Below are positions 8,790-20,634 of a stretch of 64,000 nt of DNA, piece by piece (the stretch's first letter is position 1; each line of letters opens with the position of its first letter). Under the pieces are notes generated by a model. It had not been told where the DNA came from. It saw nothing but the letters and a program-made list of their open reading frames with translations, and ran no database searches. The position numbers and the translations under genes were made by a program. The stretch is from Crossiella equi (GTDB lineage Bacteria > Actinomycetota > Actinomycetes > Mycobacteriales > Pseudonocardiaceae): positions 3,333,786-3,397,785 of the forward strand of contig NZ_JAGIOO010000001.1 in the NCBI RefSeq assembly GCF_017876755.1, in the 5' to 3' direction.

Positions 8790-9215
8790 TCAGGCGGACT
8801 GCACCGCGCCCGGGCCCGCGGTGGACGGCCAGCCCGGCGCGCGCACCTCCAGCCCGGCCAGCTCGGCCGCCTGGTTGAGGCGCTTGTCGTAGCTGACGAA
8901 GTGCGTGGTCGGCACCCGCAGCGCGGTGGCCAGGTGCAGCGCGTCCAGGCTGCGCAGGTAGCGGCCGGGCAACACGGCGGCCTGGCGCACCACCGGCGCC
9001 AGCGGCAGCTGGGTGATGCCGTCGAGCACCTGGTCGGCCACCGCCCGCACGTCCTCGGCCACCCCGACGCGGGTGAGCGCCCGGTGCACCTCGACGAAGG
9101 CCAGCTCCGAGCTGACCAGCGGTTCGGCGCGGGTGTCGAGGTAGCCGAGCAGCGCCACGGACAGCGGTTCGGGCACGATCAGCTTGATCAGCGCACAGCT
9201 GTCGAGGTAGATCAC
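8790..9215 (-). CDS. PIN-domain toxin, VapC family
   Basis: This 141-residue protein has the PIN acidic residues in order: D in M-I-Y-L-D-S (residue 5), E in F-V-E-V-H-R (about 42), D in S-L-D-A-L-H-L-A (about 94) and D in S-Y-D-K-R-L (about 111). These bind metal for RNA cleavage. Its ATG overlaps the stop of the upstream antitoxin gene by four bases (9212-9215), the classic type II toxin-antitoxin arrangement. The RNA target is unknown. Confidence 0.88.
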   Translation of the reverse strand: MIYLDSCALIKLIVPEPLSVALLGYLDTRAEPLVSSELAFVEVHRALTRVGVAEDVRAVADQVLDGITQLPLAPVVRQAAVLPGRYLRSLDALHLATALRVPTTHFVSYDKRLNQAAELAGLEVRAPGWPSTAGPGAVQSA

Positions 9216-9565
9216 CGATCGGTGTCCTCGCGGTCGGCCAGCACGGCGGCGCTGGCCGTGTCCTCGCCCGGCTCGGCGGTGCGGGCGGGCAGGGTGCGCA
9301 GCAGGCCGCGCAGCGCGGTCTGGCGCTCGCGCCAGTCGGCGGCCACCTCACCGGCGGCGACCAGCTCGTCGAGGGCCACCTCGTCGGCGTCCGGCGCGGT
9401 GAGCACCGCCACCACCTTGCCGTTGCGCGTGACCTGCACGCGCTCGCCCCCGGTGACCCGGCCCAGCACGGCAGGCCAGTCGTGCAGCAGCGTGCCCACG
9501 GGGACCTGCACGGTCACACCGGCCGCAGGAGCCACCTGCAGACCGTATTCCCTGGACTTCGACAT
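9212..9565 (-). CDS. type II antitoxin, Phd/YefM-like (VapB role)
   Basis: This 117-residue protein has a middle section V-L-G-R-V-T-G-G-E-R-V-Q-V-T-R-N-G-K-V-V-A-V-L that matches the beta-hairpin of Phd/YefM antitoxins (T-R-N-G-K-x-V-A-V). A long acidic, flexible C-terminus follows, the part that normally wraps the toxin. The N-terminus is longer than usual for Phd proteins. It is the first gene of the pair with the PIN toxin and probably represses its own promoter in the 9566-9650 interval. Confidence 0.82.
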   Translation of the reverse strand: MSKSREYGLQVAPAAGVTVQVPVGTLLHDWPAVLGRVTGGERVQVTRNGKVVAVLTAPDADEVALDELVAAGEVAADWRERQTALRGLLRTLPARTAEPGEDTASAAVLADREDTDR

Positions 9566-9646
9566 ACCCCCAGGTTAACCCACAAACCAACCACCCGCAC
9601 CCCTTTGTCCACAGGGATGCCCGAGGTGGTCACCAAGCCCGCGATC

Positions 9647-9678
9647 GTGGTGACCGGGCCGCGAAACCCGGTCACCAC
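9647..9678 (-). terminator. 12-bp perfect hairpin after lepA
   Basis: GTGGTGACCGGG (9647-9658) and CCCGGTCACCAC (9667-9678) form a perfect stem with an 8-base loop, five bases past the lepA stop. There is no T-run, as is common for actinobacterial I-shaped terminators. It also insulates lepA from the antitoxin promoter. Confidence 0.6.
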
Positions 9679-9683
9679 GGCGG

Positions 9684-11525
<1,842 letters not shown>

Positions 11526-11624
11526 TGATTCCCTCGCTAAACGGACTGGTGACGACCCATCGTCCCATGCCGAGGGGAGTGCCTCGCACCAGTCCGGGTG
11601 ATCCGGGTCTCACCAGGCCCCTGA

Positions 11625-12467
11625 TCAGGCCAGCCTGGTGATGTCCACGGTGACCTCCAGCGCCGAGGAGCCGCCCCCGGAGTAGATGCCCTTGAGCGGG
11701 GCGACGTCGGCGTAGTCCCGGCCCAGGGCCACCCGCACGTGCCGGGAGCCGATGGGCACGTCGTTGGTCGGGTCGTAGCCCCACCAGCCGCCGGTCCAGG
11801 CCTCGATCCAGGCGTGGCTCTCCCCGCGCACGGTCTGCCCGAGCTTGGCGTCGGGCTGGGTGTGCAGGTAGCCGGAGACGTAGCGGGCGGGCACGCCGAT
11901 CGCGCGCAGCACCAGCAGCGTGAGGTGGGCGTAGTCCTGGCAGACGCCCTCGCGCGCGTGCCAGGCGTCGATGGCCGAGCTGTGCACGCCGGTGGTGCCC
12001 TGCCGGTAGCTGAGCTGCTCGTGCACCCACTGGCAGACCGCGAGGACGGTGTCGGCCGGGTCCAGGCCCTTCTGCAGCTTGCGGGCCACCGCGGCCAGCT
12101 CACGGTCCCGGGGCACGTAGGAGCTGGCCTCCAGCAGCTCGCCGAAGCGGTCGAGCACGTCCGCGGACCGCAGCCCGCTCCACGGGGTCACCCGCACCGG
12201 CTTGTCCTCGTCGGCGGTCTCCACCACCGAGGAGGCCACGACCTTCAGCTCGGTGTGCGGGGCGTGCAGGTCGAAGGAGGTGACCGCGGTGCCCCAGTAG
12301 TCGGTGTACTTGTAGGCGCGGGTGGCCGGTGTGGTCTCCACCCGGTTGACCACGAGGTTCTGCCGGCCGTCCCCGCGCGGGGTCAGCCGGGCCTCGTTGT
12401 AGGACTGCACCACCGGCTCGTCGTAGCGGTAGCCGGTGGTGTGCACGACACGGAGCCGCCAGCTCAC
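11625..12467 (-). CDS. transglutaminase-like family protein of the permuted ATP-grasp system
   Basis: This 280-residue protein has an N-terminal bacterial transglutaminase-like domain (T-T-G-Y-R-Y-D-E-P-V) and a transglutaminase core with a Cys-His-Asp triad: G-V-C-Q-D-Y-A-H (Cys about residue 177), E-S-H-A-W-I-E-A (His) and G-Y-D-P-T-N (Asp). The GTG start at 12467 overlaps the alpha-E stop (GTGA). Orthologue by position of Rv2409c. In this family the activity is thought to be peptidase or amide transfer, and no substrate is established. It is the last gene of a three-gene operon. Confidence 0.88.
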   Translation of the reverse strand: MSWRLRVVHTTGYRYDEPVVQSYNEARLTPRGDGRQNLVVNRVETTPATRAYKYTDYWGTAVTSFDLHAPHTELKVVASSVVETADEDKPVRVTPWSGLRSADVLDRFGELLEASSYVPRDRELAAVARKLQKGLDPADTVLAVCQWVHEQLSYRQGTTGVHSSAIDAWHAREGVCQDYAHLTLLVLRAIGVPARYVSGYLHTQPDAKLGQTVRGESHAWIEAWTGGWWGYDPTNDVPIGSRHVRVALGRDYADVAPLKGIYSGGGSSALEVTVDITRLA

Positions 12468-13411
12468 GAGGTCACCTCCGCGTTGGTCCAGGCCACCCAG
12501 GGCGCGGCGTGGAAGTACTGCAGCGACACCGCCTCGCCCACCTCCCGGATGGTGGCCTGCAGGGAGCTCAGCCGCTTCGGCAGGTCCTCCAGCAAGTCTG
12601 CCGGGCGGAGGAACTCCAGCTCGCTGCGGGCCCGGCCGAGCAGGCGCAGCGCCTCGGCCTTGGCGCCGATGCGCACGCTGGGCCGGTGGTCCAGCTGTTC
12701 CAGGCAGGCCTCGGCGTTGCGCAGGGCGTGGAAGACCGAGCGCGGGAACAGCCGGTCCAGCAGCAGGAACTGCACGACCCGGCCCGCGTCCATGGCGCCG
12801 CGGTAGGTGCGCAGGTAGGTGTCGTGCGCGCCCGCCGAGCGCAGCACGGTCACCCAGCCCGGCGAGGAGGCCTTGTCCCCGACGCGGGAGAGCAGCAGCC
12901 GCACGACCATGTCCACGCGCTCGACCGAGCGGCCGAGCAGCAGGAAGCGCCAGCCGTCGTCGCGGCTCATGGTCGAGTCGGCGAGGCCGGCGAACATCGC
13001 GGCGCGCTCCTCGACGAAGGAGAAGAACGCGTGCGGCCCCATCTGCCGGGCGTAGCGCTGCCGTTCGGGAAGCGCGTTCCAGGTCGCGTTGAGGCATTCC
13101 CACATCTCGGTGGAGACCACCTCCCGGGCGCCGCGGGTGTTCTCCCGCGCGCTGGTCAGGGAGGCCACGATCGAACCGGAGTTGGCGGGGGCATAGGCGA
13201 CCAGCTCGGTCAGCGACCAGGCGTCCAGCTCACGGCCTTCCGGCGCCTGGATGCCCAGCACGTGCAGCAGCGCGCGGCTGGCCGAGTCCGGGTCGACGGT
13301 GGCGTCCTCCAGCAGCTGGTGCACCGACACGTCGAGGATGCGCGCCGTGTCGTCGGCCCGTTCCACGTAGCGCCCGATCCAGTACAGCGACTCCGCGTTG
13401 CGCGCCAGCAT
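12464..13411 (-). CDS. alpha-E domain protein (DUF403)
   Basis: This 315-residue all-helical protein starts M-L-A-R-N-A-E-S-L-Y-W-I-G-R-Y-V-E-R-A-D-D, which is the alpha-E family opening. The family always travels with a permuted ATP-grasp enzyme and often with a transglutaminase-like protein, and is thought to act as a scaffold or helper in making or modifying a peptide or amide. It sits between these two genes here (36-base gap upstream, 4-base overlap downstream). Rv2410c is the M. tuberculosis counterpart. Confidence 0.9.
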   Translation of the reverse strand: MLARNAESLYWIGRYVERADDTARILDVSVHQLLEDATVDPDSASRALLHVLGIQAPEGRELDAWSLTELVAYAPANSGSIVASLTSARENTRGAREVVSTEMWECLNATWNALPERQRYARQMGPHAFFSFVEERAAMFAGLADSTMSRDDGWRFLLLGRSVERVDMVVRLLLSRVGDKASSPGWVTVLRSAGAHDTYLRTYRGAMDAGRVVQFLLLDRLFPRSVFHALRNAEACLEQLDHRPSVRIGAKAEALRLLGRARSELEFLRPADLLEDLPKRLSSLQATIREVGEAVSLQYFHAAPWVAWTNAEVTS

Positions 13412-13447
13412 GACACCACCCTCTGCCGTCCGTGTTACCGCCGAATG

Positions 13448-15058
<1,611 letters not shown>

Positions 15059-15164
15059 GCGGTCATCCTCACCCGAGGGGTGATCTTTTGGCACTACCCC
15101 CATGCGAAGGAATTTCAGGGGAGTCCCTGATGAAATCGACGCCAACTCCCGCTGTCCTGGAGAC

Positions 15165-15617
15165 ATGGCTGCTTCGCTCCCCCGCATCGTCGAGACCGCC
15201 TTCGGCCACCCCCGTGGCCTGACCGGCCGCATCGGCGCCGCGCTGCTGGCTCGGGCCACCACCGCCACCGAGCGCGAGCTGGTGGCCGAGACCCGTCCGG
15301 GCCCCACCGACGAGGTGCTCGTCCTGGGCCCCGACCTGTCCCTGCCCGACCGCCCGGTGGACCTGCTGGTCACCGCCAACACCCTGCACCTGTGGCCGGA
15401 CCGCGACGAGGCCCTGGCCCACCTGTACCGGGCCCTGCGGCCGGGCGGGCGGCTGGTGTTGTCCACGCACCGGATGCTGGTGCCGGACAGCCCGGCCAAG
15501 CTGCGCCTGGACGTGGAGTGCGCGGGCTTCGTCCGGGTGCTGCTGCGTCTGAAGGACCGCAGGCCGTTCCTGGGCCCGAGCTACGAGCTCACCGCGGCGC
15601 GCCCGGAGGACCGGTAA
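15165..15617 (+). CDS. shrunken class I SAM-dependent methyltransferase-like protein
   Basis: This 150-residue protein has the start and end of a class I methyltransferase but lacks the middle. The opening F-G-H-P-R-G-L-T-G-R-I-G-A matches small actinobacterial methyltransferases, and N-T-L-H-L-W-P-D then L-R-P-G-G-R-L-V-L-S-T match motifs IV and post-motif III. Where motif I (V-L-E-V-G-x-G-x-G) and the next 30-40 residues should be, there is only V-L-V-L-G-P-D-L. Loss of the SAM loop suggests it no longer methylates. ATG 15165 follows CCTGGAGAC. Confidence 0.6.
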   Translation: MAASLPRIVETAFGHPRGLTGRIGAALLARATTATERELVAETRPGPTDEVLVLGPDLSLPDRPVDLLVTANTLHLWPDRDEALAHLYRALRPGGRLVLSTHRMLVPDSPAKLRLDVECAGFVRVLLRLKDRRPFLGPSYELTAARPEDR

Positions 15618-15648
15618 CGGAAAGTGCCTCCGCGGCGACCCCGAGTGC

Positions 15649-16254
15649 ATGAGCCGCCCAGCCCCGACCGCCGGAATCCGGACCACCCCGACCTCACCCG
15701 CCCGAGCCTCGTTCTCCCCCCTCCCCGCCGTCCTGCTGTTCCTCGCCGTCGCCACCGCACTGCTGTCCGGCTGCGCGCCCTCCCCCAGCACCCCCGAGCC
15801 CACCCCGCCGAGCGGGGCCCCGACCCTGGCCTCCCCGCCGGGCACCTCCGGCCCGGCGGCCCCGGCCCCCAGTGACCCGGTCGCCCCGGAGGTCAGCGGG
15901 CCCCAACCCGGCAGCCAGCTCTCCGGCAGCCAGCTCTCCGGCGGGCCGGGCGGACCGCCCCCGCGCAAGGTGCCGACCACCCTGGACGCCCCCACGGTGC
16001 TCTCGGAGTTCACCGCCGCCGGGCTGGCCGTCAGCAACCCCAAGGACGCGAGCACCCGCTGCCGCACCGAGGGCTGCACCCGCCTGTTCACCAGCGACAC
16101 GGTGACCGTGGCCGCCTTCGCCGACGCCCGCCGCGCGGCCCAGCACACCGGCACCGGGTACCGCCGGGGCAGCATCGTGCTGACCTTCCCCGAGGGCACC
16201 CCGCCGGATCTCCGCGCCCGCTACGAGCGGGAGCTGGCCCGCCTCATCCCCTAG
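15649..16254 (+). CDS. putative lipoprotein of unknown function
   Basis: This 201-residue protein has an unusually long N-region before a hydrophobic stretch (about residues 25-40) ending in the lipobox L-L-S-G-C, so it is probably lipid-anchored outside the membrane. A long Pro/Ser/Gly-rich linker follows, with a repeated S-Q-L-S-G, then a compact domain of about 90 residues with two nearby Cys (T-R-C-R-T-E-G-C) that may form a disulfide. No family is recognised. It ends ten bases before the stop of the convergent transporter gene. Confidence 0.65.
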   Translation: MSRPAPTAGIRTTPTSPARASFSPLPAVLLFLAVATALLSGCAPSPSTPEPTPPSGAPTLASPPGTSGPAAPAPSDPVAPEVSGPQPGSQLSGSQLSGGPGGPPPRKVPTTLDAPTVLSEFTAAGLAVSNPKDASTRCRTEGCTRLFTSDTVTVAAFADARRAAQHTGTGYRRGSIVLTFPEGTPPDLRARYERELARLIP

Positions 16255-16264
16255 TCGGCCATCC

Positions 16265-17152
16265 CTAGGCCGTCGCCAGCAGGACCACGCCGCCGAGCAC
16301 GACCACGGCCCCGAGCAGCCGCCGCACGGGCTGCGCCTCGCCGAGCAGCCGCCAGCCCGCCACGGTGCCCACCACGATGCTGAGCTCCCGGGCGGGCGCG
16401 ACCAGGCTGACCGGGGCCAGGCGCATCGCGAACAGCACCAGGATGTAGCCGAGCGGTGACAACACGGCCACCCACAGCACCTCCCGGCGGTGCGCCCGCC
16501 AGGCCCGCGCGACCGTCTCGCGGTGCCGCACGGCGTACGGCGTGACCAACACCACGCGGGCGAGATTGTTACCCCAGTCCAGCAGCAGCGGGGAGATCGC
16601 CAGCACGGTCACCGCCCGGGCGTCCCAGAGCGTGTACCCGGCGATCACGACCCCCGTGACCAGGCCGTACGCCACCGCGGGCAGGGCCTGGCCGCCCCGC
16701 GCGGAGCCCAGTCCGATGACGAAGACCCCGGCCACCACGGTCAGCGCGCCGAGCAGGCCGAGCAGGCCGGGCCGCTCGCCGAGGAAGATCACACCGGCGA
16801 GTACCGCGACCAAGGGACCAGTCCCCCTGGCCAGGGGATAGACCACGGACAGGTCACCCACCGCGTAACCGCGCTGCAGGAGCAGGAAGTAGACCAGGTG
16901 CAGCACCGCGCTGACCAGGATCGCCACCAGGCCTGACCAGCCCAGATCCACCCCGTCGACGATGACCACGCCCACCGCGAGGGGCAGGTAGAGCACGGTG
17001 CTGCCCACCGCGTACAGGAAGACGAAGGCAACCCCGCCGTCACCTGCGCGTTTGGCGAAGAAGTTCCAGGCGGCGTGCGCGAACGCCGCGGCCAGCACCA
17101 GCGACAGTGCGGCAATACTCAATGTGACCAACCCCAGGGTGGGGCCGCCCAA
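16265..17152 (-). CDS. DMT-superfamily (EamA) transporter
   Basis: This protein of about 295 residues has ten hydrophobic segments arranged as two EamA repeats. The first repeat ends with Y-P-L-A-R-G-T-G-P-L-V-A, a signature of this superfamily, and the second with A-P-V-S-L-V-A-P-A-R-E-L-S-I-V-V-G. The start is uncertain: TTG 17152 is the longest form, and TTG at 17122 directly before the first helix is also plausible. Substrates of this family vary (amino acids, metabolites). Confidence 0.8.
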   Translation of the reverse strand: MGGPTLGLVTLSIAALSLVLAAAFAHAAWNFFAKRAGDGGVAFVFLYAVGSTVLYLPLAVGVVIVDGVDLGWSGLVAILVSAVLHLVYFLLLQRGYAVGDLSVVYPLARGTGPLVAVLAGVIFLGERPGLLGLLGALTVVAGVFVIGLGSARGGQALPAVAYGLVTGVVIAGYTLWDARAVTVLAISPLLLDWGNNLARVVLVTPYAVRHRETVARAWRAHRREVLWVAVLSPLGYILVLFAMRLAPVSLVAPARELSIVVGTVAGWRLLGEAQPVRRLLGAVVVLGGVVLLATA

Positions 17153-17335
17153 AAGTTGCCTGCATTAGTCCTTACGGAGTAACCCTGAGGAGCCCCTAGG
17201 CACTATTTTCGCCAACCTAACGCTCACCACCTACCCACGGCACGTCAATTAGGGTGGACGCGTCTGGCGGACGGCGATGGGCCTTCCCCACTCTGAGATC
17301 AGGACGAGGAGCGATCGGCCATCGACAGGGGCCAG

Positions 17336-18844
17336 GTGATCGCCGGGAACTACCGGCTGGTCGAGCACATCGGCAGCGGCGGCATGGGGGCCGTCTGGCA
17401 GGCCTACGACGAGCGCCTGCAACGACCCGTGGCCATCAAGCAGCTCCTGCTGCAGCCGGGTCAGTCCGAGGATCAGATGATCGACGCACGGCGCAGGGCC
17501 ATGCGGGAGGCCAGGATCGCCGCCCGCCTGTCCCACCCGAACGCGATCACGATCTTCGACGTGGTGCAGCACAACGGGGACCCTTGCCTGGTCATGGAGT
17601 ACCTGCGGTCGCGCAGCCTCGCCGACCTCCTGGAGGAGCGCAAGACGCTGCCCATCCGCGAGGTCGCCGCGATCGGCGGCCAGGTGGCGGGCGCGCTCAC
17701 CGCGGCGCACCAGGCGGGCATCGTGCACCGCGACATCAAGCCGGCCAACATCCTGGTCAGCGACACCGGGGTCGCCAAGATCACCGACTTCGGCATCTCG
17801 CGCGCGGCCGGTGACGTCACGGTCACCCAGACCGGCATGATGGCGGGCACCCCGGCCTACCTGTCCCCGGAGATCGCCAAGGGCCACGACCCGGCACCGC
17901 CGTCGGACGTGTTCTCCCTGGGCGCCACGCTCTACACCGCGATCGAGGGCCAGCCCCCGTTCGGCAACAACCCGAACCCGCTGGCACTGCTGCACTCGGT
18001 GGCCGCGGGCAAGGTCGAGCCACCGCGCCAGGCTGGCCCGATGACCGCCGTGCTGATGAGCCTGCTGCGCGAGCAGCCGGAGGACCGCCCGAGCATGTCC
18101 CAGGCGGCGTCCACGCTGACCGCACTGGCCAACGACCCGAACCTGGCCACCGCGGCACCCCCGCCGCTGCGCCCGGCCCCGGCGACCAAGGTGGTGGGCG
18201 GCACCCCGCCCGCGTACCGCCCGCCGACCCAGCCGCAGCTGCACCGCCCGACCCCGAACCCGGCCCCCGCGGCGGCCCCCACCACCCCGCCGCCACACCG
18301 CCCGGCGGCCTACGTCCGCGACCCCAACCGCCCCCCGGCCAAGAGGTCCCGCCGCGGCGTGATCGTCCTCGTCGCGGTGATGGCGGCTCTCCTGGCAGGC
18401 GTGGGCACGACCTGGTACCTGACCCGGGACATGCCGAAGGTGCCGCCCCAGTCCCAGGGCAGCAGCAAGAACAGCACACCCCCGCCGTCGAGCTCGGCGC
18501 AGGACAAGCCGACCCCGCCGGACGACTCGGCCCCGATCGGCTTCCGCGACGCGGGCCTGCTGGCGATCGACTACTACAGCGCGGCGGGCCGGTCGGGCGA
18601 CCGGGCCAAGGCCTTCGGCATGCTCACCGACAACGCCAAGCAGCTCATCGGCGGCGAACAGGGCTTCAACCAGTACTGGTCGGCCTACAAGCAGGTCTGG
18701 GCCCAGAAGGCCACCGGCGAGAAGAACTCCGACGGCTCCGTCAAGGTCTCGCTGACCGCGGTCATGGACGGCCAGAACAACCCGCGCCAGGTCCGCGTCA
18801 TCCGCCAGGGTGGCGAACTCAAGATCGACAGCGACCCGCGCTGA
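17336..18844 (+). CDS. membrane-bound serine/threonine protein kinase (STPK)
   Basis: This 502-residue protein has a kinase domain in residues 6-265: glycine loop G-S-G-G-M-G (13-18), ATP Lys in V-A-I-K (35), H-R-D-I-K-P-A-N (Asp133), D-F-G (Asp151) and A-P-E replaced by S-P-E. A Pro-rich juxtamembrane linker (about 275-335), one TM helix (about 341-360) and an extracellular domain of about 110 residues follow. That domain is not a PASTA repeat and looks like a small NTF2/lipoprotein-like fold. GTG 17336 has AGGGG eight bases upstream. Confidence 0.9.
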   Translation: MIAGNYRLVEHIGSGGMGAVWQAYDERLQRPVAIKQLLLQPGQSEDQMIDARRRAMREARIAARLSHPNAITIFDVVQHNGDPCLVMEYLRSRSLADLLEERKTLPIREVAAIGGQVAGALTAAHQAGIVHRDIKPANILVSDTGVAKITDFGISRAAGDVTVTQTGMMAGTPAYLSPEIAKGHDPAPPSDVFSLGATLYTAIEGQPPFGNNPNPLALLHSVAAGKVEPPRQAGPMTAVLMSLLREQPEDRPSMSQAASTLTALANDPNLATAAPPPLRPAPATKVVGGTPPAYRPPTQPQLHRPTPNPAPAAAPTTPPPHRPAAYVRDPNRPPAKRSRRGVIVLVAVMAALLAGVGTTWYLTRDMPKVPPQSQGSSKNSTPPPSSSAQDKPTPPDDSAPIGFRDAGLLAIDYYSAAGRSGDRAKAFGMLTDNAKQLIGGEQGFNQYWSAYKQVWAQKATGEKNSDGSVKVSLTAVMDGQNNPRQVRVIRQGGELKIDSDPR

Positions 18845-18847
18845 CCA

Positions 18848-18880
18848 CTGGTGGGCGGGACTGCCATTCCCGCCCACCAG
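18848..18880 (+). terminator. 13-bp perfect hairpin after the kinase gene
   Basis: CTGGTGGGCGGGA (18848-18860) pairs perfectly with TCCCGCCCACCAG (18868-18880) across a 7-base loop, three bases past the kinase stop. No T-run follows. A strong stem at this position is best read as an actinobacterial terminator. Confidence 0.75.
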
Positions 18881-19056
18881 GCACGGAGCCAACCACCGCC
18901 CGCGCGCTTGGACCGAGCCCCACAGCACCCGAGCTGGCACACGGTCCCGAGGACCCACAGCTGAGCCCCAGGCCGGGCAGTTCGCGCCTGGTCGGGCTGG
19001 CCAGGGCGGAGCAGACGTCCCTGCCGAGGAGGCGTGGTCAGGAGGTCTCCTACGAG

Positions 19057-20634
19057 TCAGGCGCGGACCGAGAGCAGCAGCTCAGGGCCCCGATCGGCGA
19101 CCCGGCGGATCGCGAGCAGACCCCACCACCAGGCGCACAGCGCCCCGGAGCCGATCCCGGCGGGCACCGCGAGCCAGGTCAGCGCCACCGACCCGTTGAC
19201 ATACCCGGCCAGCAGCAGCAACCCCGGCGGCAGCGCGGCGACGAACAGCAGCAGCCCGATCCCGAGCTGCAGCAACACCTTCGCGCACCCCGGGTTGCCG
19301 GTGCCGCCGAAGGGGTTGCCGCGCTGCGCGGGCAGCGGGAACGGCGCGAACGCCGACAGCACCACGACCAGCCCGGCCCCGCCGCCGAGCACCGCGGGCA
19401 GCAGCGCCAGCACGTGCGGGTAGGCCTCCGGCAGCCCGGTCGCCGCGGGCAGCACGAGCGCGGCCAGCCCGGCCACCGGTGCCACCAGCACCAGCCAGCC
19501 GAGCTGCCTGCCGCGCACGTCCGCGCGCACCGCGTCCGGCTGCACCAGCAGGTGCCACACCGAGCTGCCGTCGAAGCCGTACAGGTTGCCCGCGTTCAGC
19601 GCGGCGAACCCGGCCACGGCCAGCCCTCCCAGCGGCGCGAGCCAGGTGGCGGCGGGGTTGGCGCCGCCGACCACCAGCGGCACCACCAGCCCGATCAGCA
19701 TCCCGGGCAGCAGCACGGCCCGGCGACGGGGATCGCGCCACCACAGCAGCACTTCCTTGCCCGCGACCGCGCCCACCGGCCCGGCGGGCAGCAGCCGCGC
19801 CAGCAGCCCGCGCCCGGTCCTCGCCCGAGGTCCGCGCAGCCCGGCGGCGGGCCGGGTCATCCTGCGCCGCAACAGGATCGACCACACCAGCGCGAGCAGC
19901 ACGGTCAGCACCGCCAGGCAGGCCAGCCGCAGCACGGCCACGCCCCACTGCCCGTGGCTCGCGGCGAGCGCGGCACCGGGCGCCCAGCCGGAGGGCAGCA
20001 GCCGCAACAACTCCCCCAGTCCGGGCGGGAACCCCTGGAACACCCCGGCCTGCACGGTGTTCACCACGTACTGCAACGGCAGCACGAGCAGTCCGGCCCC
20101 GGCCGCGAGCAGCACCCCCAGGTCCTGCCCGCGCCGGGACCGCAGCACGTCGCCGAGCGCGCCGACCACCACGCGCGAGAGCGTCACCACGAACGCCAGC
20201 TGCACCACCGCGCCCACGCCGGCGACCACCGCGACCCCGGGCCCGTCGGCGGCCCCGCGCACCACCAGCCCGCCGAAGGCCAGCAGGCTCACCACCGGTG
20301 GCACACCGACCAGCGCGGCCACCAGCAGCCCGCCCGCGAGCGTGCGCGGCCCGATGGGCAGCAGCCGGAAGTGCTCGGGCTGCAGGGTCTCGTCGCTGCC
20401 CGCCACGAGCACCGGACCGAGCACCCAGCCGAAGGTCCAGCCGGTGAACAGCGCGGCGGCCAGGTCGTAGCCGGACATCGGCGCGCCGAGCAGGTCCACA
20501 GTGGACAGCAACACGGTCAGCCCGGCCACCACAAGCCCGCCGAGCGCGCCGCCGACGAGCGTGGCCGCCCGCGCCCCGCCGCGCAGTCCGTGCCGCAGCA
20601 GGCGCAGCTTCATGCGGATCAGGACGCCAACCAC
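19057..20634 (-). CDS. ABC transporter permease, large ABC-2-like exporter subunit
   Basis: This 525-residue protein has about twelve hydrophobic helices. The start GTG 20634 precedes the basic M-K-L-R-L-L-R-H-G-L-R and overlaps the ATPase stop by 16 bases, so the subunits are coupled. The phrase G-K-E-V-L-L-W-W-R-D-P-R-R-R in the middle is the cytoplasmic loop seen between the two halves of such permeases. With the adjacent ATPase it makes a complete exporter; the cargo is unknown. Confidence 0.82.
   Translation of the reverse strand: MVGVLIRMKLRLLRHGLRGGARAATLVGGALGGLVVAGLTVLLSTVDLLGAPMSGYDLAAALFTGWTFGWVLGPVLVAGSDETLQPEHFRLLPIGPRTLAGGLLVAALVGVPPVVSLLAFGGLVVRGAADGPGVAVVAGVGAVVQLAFVVTLSRVVVGALGDVLRSRRGQDLGVLLAAGAGLLVLPLQYVVNTVQAGVFQGFPPGLGELLRLLPSGWAPGAALAASHGQWGVAVLRLACLAVLTVLLALVWSILLRRRMTRPAAGLRGPRARTGRGLLARLLPAGPVGAVAGKEVLLWWRDPRRRAVLLPGMLIGLVVPLVVGGANPAATWLAPLGGLAVAGFAALNAGNLYGFDGSSVWHLLVQPDAVRADVRGRQLGWLVLVAPVAGLAALVLPAATGLPEAYPHVLALLPAVLGGGAGLVVVLSAFAPFPLPAQRGNPFGGTGNPGCAKVLLQLGIGLLLFVAALPPGLLLLAGYVNGSVALTWLAVPAGIGSGALCAWWWGLLAIRRVADRGPELLLSVRA
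20494..20506. repeat. 13-bp palindrome, GTCCACTGTGGAC type
   Basis: GTCCACAGTGGAC on the + strand lies inside the ABC permease gene and encodes Ser-Thr-Val-Asp on the - strand with the rare threonine codon ACT. The same 13-mer recurs at 23015 and 29878. Confidence 0.8.

Noticed and set aside
9212-9565. AbrB-type VapB antitoxin
   Set aside because: The beta-hairpin T-R-N-G-K fits Phd/YefM better than an AbrB swapped hairpin, so the antitoxin is called Phd-like although the toxin is VapC-type.
11625-13103. long version of the transglutaminase frame starting at 13103
   Set aside because: The part above 12467 is a shadow of the alpha-E gene; the family begins at the GTG that overlaps the alpha-E stop.
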